A stretch of DNA of 64,000 nt from Halomonas sp. GD1P12 (GTDB lineage Bacteria > Pseudomonadota > Gammaproteobacteria > Pseudomonadales > Halomonadaceae): NCBI RefSeq assembly GCF_025725645.1, contig NZ_CP107007.1, positions 2,108,001 to 2,172,000 on the forward strand, given 5' to 3'. The notes under the pieces are model-generated. The model saw only the letters and a program-made list of their open reading frames with translations. It was not told the DNA's origin and did no database searches. The position numbers and the translations under genes were made by a program. Shown here piece after piece: positions 59,072 through 64,000 of this stretch. Each line of letters opens with the position of its first letter. The stretch's first letter is position 1.

Positions 59072-60985
59072 CTACTGGCCGCGTAAAAAGAGCTTGTCCA
59101 GCGCCTTCATGCTCATTTGTGTCCAGGTGGGCCGGCCGTGATTGCACTGATCGCTTCGTTCGGTGCGCTCCATGTCGCGCAGCAGCGCGTTCATTTCATC
59201 GAGGGTCAGCCGGCGATTGGCGCGCACGCTGCCGTGGCAGGCCATGGTGGATAAAAGCGCGTGTAGCCGCGCCTCGACCTGGTGGCTCTGGCCAAAGCTT
59301 GAAAGCTCCTCGAGCACTTCGCGAATCAGTCCTTCCGGGTCGGCGCCGCTCAGCAGTGCCGGCAAGCTGCGCACCAGAAGCGTCTCCGGGCCTGCGATGT
59401 CGAGCTCCAGGCCCAGCGCGGCAATCGCCTCGTGCTCGCTCTCCGCGGTGGCCACCTCCTGACCGCTGGCGGCGAGCGACACCGGCACCAGTAGCGGCTG
59501 GGTATCCACCCCCTGGCGGGCCATCTGGGCTTTCATGCGCTCATAGACGATGCGCTCGTGGGCGGCGTGCATGTCCACCAGCACCAGTCCGTGAGCGTTC
59601 TGAGCCAGAATGTAGATACCGTGAAGCTGGCCCAGCGCGAAACCGAGCGGCGGCGCACTGGTCGGGTCGCTCTCCGGCATCGCCACCGGCGCTTCGCGCA
59701 CCTGATAAGAGTCAGAGCGCTGCTCGGGAGACGGCTGCGGCGTGAGCAGGCTCTCTTCGTGATCCGGGTGCAGCGCCTGATAGCCCTGCATGAAGCGGCG
59801 CACGCGCTCGGCGCCGGGGTGGCGCGCGGGGCCCTCGCCGAGCGCCATGCCCTGCTGCTGCCAGCGCGGCGTTGGCTCATCTGGCGCGGCGGCATTACCG
59901 TCGGCCGTTGGCGACGCCTCAGGCGCCGGCGGCTCGTCGCCCTCGGCGCTGGCATCAAAGGGCTTCGAAGCCGCCAGGCAGTGGTGCAGGCTCGAGTAGA
60001 GAAAGTCGTGCACCATGCGCGAGTCGCGAAAACGCACTTCGTACTTGGTCGGATGGACGTTGACGTCGACCACGTCCGGGTCGAGCTCGAGATAGAGCAC
60101 GAACACCGGGTGGCGGCCGTTGTAGAGCACGTCGCGGTAGGCCTGGCGCACCGCGTGGGCCACCAGCCGGTCGCGCACTACCCGCCCGTTGACGAAAAAG
60201 TACTGCTGATCCGCTTGGGCGCGCGAATGCGTGGGCAGACCCACCCAGCCGCTCATCTTGAGTCCGCCCGCCTCGCGCTCGATATAACGGGCGTGCTCGA
60301 TGAAATTCTTGCCCAGAAGCGAGGCGATGCGCCGCTCCCGTGCGGCGGCGGAGTCGCCGGCGGGCAGCTGATGGACGGTTTTTTGATTGTGCCGCAGCAC
60401 CCAGGTGACGTCGTAGCGCGACAGCGCCTGGCGGCGAAACGCCTCCTCGACGTGGGCGAACTCGGTCTTTTCGGTGCGCAGAAACTTGCGCCGGGCGGGG
60501 GTATTGAAGAACAGATCGCGCACCGCCACGCTGGTGCCCTTGGGGTGCGGCGCCGGGGCGACCCGCGCCTCCATGCCGCGCCCTTCGGCGACGACGCGAA
60601 AGCCGCGGGTCGGGTCGTCGCTGGCGTTGGAGACGAGCTCGAGGCGCGACACCGAGCTGATCGAGGCCAACGCCTCACCGCGAAAGCCGAGCGAACTCAC
60701 GCCCTCCAGATCCTCGAGGCTCTCGATCTTGCTGGTCGCGTGACGGGCCAGCGCCAGCGGCAGATCCTCCTCGCCGATGCCGATGCCGTCGTCACGCACG
60801 CGCACCAGGCGCGTGCCGCCCTGCTCGATCTCGATTTCGATGCGTCGGCTGCCCGCGTCGATGGCGTTTTCCATCAGTTCCTTGGTCACCGACGACGGCC
60901 GCTCGACCACCTCGCCCGCGGCGATCTGGTTGGCAAGCCGCGGGTCGAGCACGTGGATCCGCGGGGTTCGACCTTGTTCAGACAC
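59072..60985 (-). CDS. mutL: DNA mismatch repair protein MutL
   Basis: A 637-residue GHKL ATPase that couples MutS to the downstream repair nuclease. N-terminal motifs [35 protein letters not shown] and [11 protein letters not shown]...[10 protein letters not shown] are intact; [11 protein letters not shown] ends the ATPase region. A Pro/Ala/Glu-rich linker (about 345-440) joins the C-terminal dimerisation domain, which has [15 protein letters not shown]. The DQHAxxER metal-binding form of endonuclease MutL is altered to DMHAAHER here; whether it cuts DNA cannot be told. Confidence 0.97.
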   Translation of the reverse strand: MSEQGRTPRIHVLDPRLANQIAAGEVVERPSSVTKELMENAIDAGSRRIEIEIEQGGTRLVRVRDDGIGIGEEDLPLALARHATSKIESLEDLEGVSSLGFRGEALASISSVSRLELVSNASDDPTRGFRVVAEGRGMEARVAPAPHPKGTSVAVRDLFFNTPARRKFLRTEKTEFAHVEEAFRRQALSRYDVTWVLRHNQKTVHQLPAGDSAAARERRIASLLGKNFIEHARYIEREAGGLKMSGWVGLPTHSRAQADQQYFFVNGRVVRDRLVAHAVRQAYRDVLYNGRHPVFVLYLELDPDVVDVNVHPTKYEVRFRDSRMVHDFLYSSLHHCLAASKPFDASAEGDEPPAPEASPTADGNAAAPDEPTPRWQQQGMALGEGPARHPGAERVRRFMQGYQALHPDHEESLLTPQPSPEQRSDSYQVREAPVAMPESDPTSAPPLGFALGQLHGIYILAQNAHGLVLVDMHAAHERIVYERMKAQMARQGVDTQPLLVPVSLAASGQEVATAESEHEAIAALGLELDIAGPETLLVRSLPALLSGADPEGLIREVLEELSSFGQSHQVEARLHALLSTMACHGSVRANRRLTLDEMNALLRDMERTERSDQCNHGRPTWTQMSMKALDKLFLRGQ

Positions 60986-60998
60986 TCATCACCTCACG

Positions 60999-61065
60999 TT
61001 CTCAAGCCTGGTTTTCACGCCAGGCTCTCAACTTACGCTCTCACTGCATTTTCTCAAGCCAGGTT
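60999..61065. repeat. Imperfect 15-bp direct repeat and hairpin in the mutL-amiB spacer
   Basis: TTCTCAAGCCTGGTT (60999-61013) recurs with one change at 61051-61065. Between them AGCCTGG/CCAGGCT (61005-61026) can form a 7-bp hairpin. Confidence 0.5.
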
Positions 61066-61066
61066 C

Positions 61067-62530
61067 TCAGGAGCCGGGAATGCGCAGCACCTGACCCACG
61101 CGGATGACGTCGCCACTCAGGTCGTTGACCTGGCGGAGCTGGTTCACCGGCACGCCGTGGCGAAGCGCGATCGTCGAGAGCGTATCGCCGGACTGAATGC
61201 GGTACTCGTTGCCGGTCGGCGCGCGCTGGTTGTCGCGCTGCCAGGCAAGCAGACTCGCCGGCGGCGGGTTGCGCTCGAAGTGGGCGCGCAAGCCGCCAAA
61301 GATCGCCTGGGCCAGCGTGTGCTGGTAGGTCGGATCGCGTAGCTTTCGCTCCTCGTCCGGGTTGGAGATGAAGCCAGTCTCGATCAGAAGCGACGGGATG
61401 TCCGGCGACTTCAGCACCATAAAGCCTGCCTGCTCGACGCGCGACTTGTGCAGCCGGTTGATCCGCCCGAGCCGGTCGAGCACCTCACCACCGATGGCGA
61501 GCGAATCGTTGAGCGTTGCGGTCATGGTCAGATCCAACAGTACCCCGCGCAGCACCTGGTCCTTGTCGCGCAGCGACAGCGACCCGTCCACCCCGCCGAT
61601 CAGGTCCGAGCGGTTTTCGCTGTCGGCAAGCCACTGGGCGGTTTCCGAGGTCGCGCCGCGCTGCGACAGCGCAAATACCGAACTTCCCTGAGGGCGCGGG
61701 CTGGAAAAGGCGTCGGCGTGAATCGACACGAAGAAATCCGCTTTCTGCTCGCGGGCGAGCTGGGTGCGCTGACGCAGGCCGATGTAGTAGTCGCTGTCGC
61801 GGGTCAGGACCGCCTTGAAGCCCTGGGTTGCATTGATGTCTGCAGCCAGGCGCTTGGCAATATCGAGTACGACGTCCTTTTCGCGGGTGCCGCTGGGGCC
61901 GATCGCCCCCGGATCTTCGCCCCCGTGACCGGCATCGACAGCAATGATGATGTCGCGACGCGGATGGGGCTGGGCGGGCTGGACCGCCGTGGGGGCGCGC
62001 TCGGCCACCGGCGCATCCGGCGGTGCGATCGCCTGGGCCTGAGCGGTGGCGCGCTGAGCCTGGATCTCCTGTTCGCGGATCATCGCCTCGATCGGGTCGA
62101 TGGGGTTTTCGACCGCGCTTTCGCCGGGGTACTCCAGATCCACCACCAGCCGGTGGCCGTACTGATCGTTCGGCGCCAGCATGAAGTGGCGCGGGGTGAT
62201 CGCCCGATTGAGCTCGAGCACGACGCGCAGCCCGCCGCCGTCGAGCCTTCCCGTACGTACCGCATCGATGGCGCTGTCATTAAGCGGCAGCGTCGAGGCG
62301 TCGGTGTCAAGCTGGGTGTCGTCGATATCGATGACCAGCCGTGACGGGTTGTCCAGCGAAAAGACGTCGGCGCTGGCGGCGCCGGAGAGATCGAACACCA
62401 GCCGCGCGTGGTCCGGCGCCGCCCACAGGCGCATGCTTTCGACCGTCGCGGCCTGAAGGGACGCCGATAGCGCCAAAGTGCCGAGCACGGTTGCCTTGAG
62501 CAGACGTTTGAATGGGCTACTCATTTCCAT
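61067..62530 (-). CDS. amiB: N-acetylmuramoyl-L-alanine amidase with AMIN and LysM domains (AmiB-like)
   Basis: The 487-residue periplasmic amidase splits septal peptidoglycan during cell separation. A signal peptide (about residues 1-27), an AMIN targeting domain (about 30-130), and the amidase_3 domain follow: VDAGHGGEDPGAIGPSGTREKDV carries the first zinc His and the Glu, and LIETGFISNP the catalytic Glu. A LysM domain (last 45 residues, YRIQSGDTLSTIALRHGV) binds glycan. It may start at the second ATG (62524). It is upstream of mutL, a conserved pairing. Confidence 0.95.
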   Translation of the reverse strand: MEMSSPFKRLLKATVLGTLALSASLQAATVESMRLWAAPDHARLVFDLSGAASADVFSLDNPSRLVIDIDDTQLDTDASTLPLNDSAIDAVRTGRLDGGGLRVVLELNRAITPRHFMLAPNDQYGHRLVVDLEYPGESAVENPIDPIEAMIREQEIQAQRATAQAQAIAPPDAPVAERAPTAVQPAQPHPRRDIIIAVDAGHGGEDPGAIGPSGTREKDVVLDIAKRLAADINATQGFKAVLTRDSDYYIGLRQRTQLAREQKADFFVSIHADAFSSPRPQGSSVFALSQRGATSETAQWLADSENRSDLIGGVDGSLSLRDKDQVLRGVLLDLTMTATLNDSLAIGGEVLDRLGRINRLHKSRVEQAGFMVLKSPDIPSLLIETGFISNPDEERKLRDPTYQHTLAQAIFGGLRAHFERNPPPASLLAWQRDNQRAPTGNEYRIQSGDTLSTIALRHGVPVNQLRQVNDLSGDVIRVGQVLRIPGS

Positions 62531-62555
62531 TGATTCACACCACTTTTGCGGTTTA

Positions 62556-63014
62556 TCACGTAAACGCCTTCACGTTGGCGAGCACCTGCTCGCCCCACGG
62601 GCTCTTTGCCGTCAGCGTGGCCGTTCGTCCCTGGGCGGCCACGCTCAATTCGATGTGCACGTCGGCGCCGGGCAGCCAGCCGGCGCCGCGGCTGGGCCAC
62701 TCGATCAAACAGAGCGCCTCGTCACTTAAAATGTCGCGACCGCCGATGAACTCGAGCTCTTCGGGGTCGCCAAGACGGTACAAATCGAGATGATACACGC
62801 GCCGGTCGTCGAACTCGTAGGGTTCGACCAGCGTGTAGGTCGGGCTTTTCACCGCGCCCTGATGGCCATAGGCGCGCAGGATGCCACGGGTGAGTGTGGT
62901 TTTCCCCGCGCCCAGCTCGCCTTCGAGATACACCCGCCCGCGCCCTTCGAGCGCGCGCCCCAGCGCCTCGCCAAAGGCGACATGGGCGTTTTCGTCATTC
63001 AACTGCACCTGCAT
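62556..63014 (-). CDS. tsaE: tRNA threonylcarbamoyladenosine biosynthesis ATPase TsaE
   Basis: TsaE (YjeE) is the ATPase that, with TsaB and TsaD, makes t6A37 in ANN-decoding tRNAs. The 152-residue protein has the P-loop GELGAGKT at residues 32-39 and SPTYTLVEPYEF, then VYHLDLYRLGDPEELEFIG, all typical. It is packed between nnr (9 bp) and amiB (25 bp). TsaB and TsaD genes are not in the window. Confidence 0.97.
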   Translation of the reverse strand: MQVQLNDENAHVAFGEALGRALEGRGRVYLEGELGAGKTTLTRGILRAYGHQGAVKSPTYTLVEPYEFDDRRVYHLDLYRLGDPEELEFIGGRDILSDEALCLIEWPSRGAGWLPGADVHIELSVAAQGRTATLTAKSPWGEQVLANVKAFT

Positions 63015-63023
63015 GGAAGGCCT

Positions 63024-64000
63024 TCACGGGTTGATCAAAATGCGTGCATAGGATGCCAGATCGCTTGCCAGCAAGCCACGCTCGCCGTGCTCTTTTGCCG
63101 CCGCGTCGCCGGCCAGTGCGTGCACCATGACGCCCAGGCGCGTCGCAAGCTCGAGATCGTCGAACTGGGCGACGAGCGTGCCGAGCATGCCGCTGAGCAC
63201 ATCGCCCATGCCGCCACAGGCCATACCGGGGTTGCCAAACGGGCACACCACCAAGCCCCCAGGCCCCGCGATCAGGCTACCCGCGCCCTTGAGCACCACG
63301 ATTCCGCCCCGGCTTCGCTGCAGCGCGCGTGCAGCCGCCGGCCGGTTGGCCTGCACCTCAGCGGTGGAGCAGCCCAAAAGCCTTGCCGCCTCGCCCGGAT
63401 GGGGTGTGAGCACCCAGTTGTCGCGAGAAAGCCCCGGCCAGCGCGCCGCCAACACGTTGAGCGCATCGGCATCGACGACCAACGGCGCATCCGTCTTGAG
63501 CGCAGCCTGCAGCACCGCCTGCCCCCAGGCACCCTCGCCCATTCCCGGGCCAACCACGATGACGTCCGCCATACCCGCAAACGCGAGGGCATCGGCGCCG
63601 CCGGTCACGCTGCGGGCCATGACCTCCGGGCAGCGCGTCAGGCTTGCGCTAACGTGCTCGGCGGCGGTGGCCAGGCTGACCTTGCCGGCGCCCAGCCGCG
63701 CCGCCGCCTGGGAGGCCAAAAGCGCAGCGCCGCCAAAGCCCGGCGCGCCGCCCATCACCAGCACGTGGCCGAAAGCGCCCTTGTGCCCGGCGCGGGGCCG
63801 GGGCGCGAAGGCCGGCGCCAGCCAGCTCTCGTCCAGGCGCCAGGCGGCGGGCACGATATCGAAAAAGGCCTGGGCCTTGACCCCGAGCGCGCGAAAATCG
63901 ATTTCGCCGGTGTAGCCCGGCGCATCGCCGGTGTGAAGGCCGATCTTGTCGCCGATGAACGTCACCGTGCAGTGGGCGTGCACCGCGGCGCCCTGTACCG
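63024..64000 (-). CDS. nnr: Bifunctional NAD(P)H-hydrate repair enzyme Nnr, C-terminal part, partial
   Basis: The frame is open to the window edge, so the N-terminal epimerase domain is mostly missing. The visible part has the end of that domain (CTVTFIGDKIGLHTGDAPGYTGEI) and the whole ADP-dependent (S)-NAD(P)H-hydrate dehydratase domain: GHKGAFGHVLVMGG, VDADALNVLA, NWVLTPHPGEAARLL and MACGGMGDVLSGMLG with the catalytic Asp. It repairs hydrated NADH/NADPH. It leads the nnr-tsaE-amiB-mutL-miaA-hfq run. Confidence 0.95.
   Translation of the reverse strand, partial: VQGAAVHAHCTVTFIGDKIGLHTGDAPGYTGEIDFRALGVKAQAFFDIVPAAWRLDESWLAPAFAPRPRAGHKGAFGHVLVMGGAPGFGGAALLASQAAARLGAGKVSLATAAEHVSASLTRCPEVMARSVTGGADALAFAGMADVIVVGPGMGEGAWGQAVLQAALKTDAPLVVDADALNVLAARWPGLSRDNWVLTPHPGEAARLLGCSTAEVQANRPAAARALQRSRGGIVVLKGAGSLIAGPGGLVVCPFGNPGMACGGMGDVLSGMLGTLVAQFDDLELATRLGVMVHALAGDAAAKEHGERGLLASDLASYARILINP

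Overview
This 64 kb window reads as a chromosomal segment of a GC-rich gammaproteobacterium, most likely a member of the Halomonadaceae (Halomonas and relatives). Reasons: protein sequences and gene order closely follow the Pseudomonas/Oceanospirillales pattern (sspBA-rpsI-rplM-zapE; mlaFEDCB-ibaG-murA-hisGD; kdsDC-lptCAB-rpoN-hpf-ptsN-rapZ-ptsO; mreBCD-maf-rng-yhdP-tldD; gatCAB; nnr-tsaE-amiB-mutL-miaA-hfq-hflXKC-hisZ-purA). Several proteins, notably one lipoprotein, are very acidic, as expected of a salt-tolerant organism. The genus is an inference.

Layout. 1-6.9 kb: the end of a BON-domain lipoprotein gene (dolP-like), sspB-sspA, ribosomal rpsI-rplM, zapE, zapG, a Nif3-family gene and a DegS/AlgW-type periplasmic protease. 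7-13.8 kb (minus): one long run, mlaF-E-D-C-B, ibaG, murA, hisG, hisD, joining phospholipid transport, peptidoglycan precursor synthesis and histidine synthesis. 14-22 kb (plus): Kdo synthesis (kdsD, kdsC), LPS export (lptC, lptA, lptB), sigma-54 (rpoN), ribosome hibernation (hpf), the nitrogen PTS (ptsN, ptsO), rapZ and a small kinase-like protein. 22-34 kb: tldE/tldD, darP (yjgA), yhdP, rng, maf and mreDCB. 34-37.4 kb (plus): gatCAB. 37.4-51 kb: mostly single genes or short operons (sixA-gpsA, htpG, a DUF1232 protein, slt, a LysE-type exporter, a cold-shock protein, a lysine-free acidic lipoprotein, a YegS-type lipid kinase, pepN, yajQ, a corrinoid adenosyltransferase). 51-64 kb (minus): purA, hisZ, hflC, hflK, hflX, hfq, miaA, mutL, amiB, tsaE and the C-terminal part of nnr, which runs off the window.

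Together these genes build and guard the envelope (Mla, Lpt, Kds, MurA, Mre, YhdP, AmiB, Slt, DegS), translate and modify RNA (ribosomal proteins, GatCAB, MiaA, TsaE, RNase G, Hfq, HPF, DarP) and control protein quality (SspAB, HtpG, TldDE, HflKC, PepN). The short HisG and its partner HisZ are both here but about 44 kb apart.

I see no insertion sequence, prophage, CRISPR array, tRNA/rRNA gene or defence island, and no gap without a gene exceeds about 275 bp. I did not find a clear undescribed multigene system. The observations most worth a second look are a near-consensus sigma-54 promoter directly upstream of rpoN itself, a 462-residue lipoprotein without a single lysine and with a duplicated coiled-coil segment, an 18-bp five-copy tandem repeat in front of the degS-like gene with smaller tandem duplications in other spacers, an unusual leader upstream of the cold-shock gene, and an unassigned kinase-like gene after ptsO.
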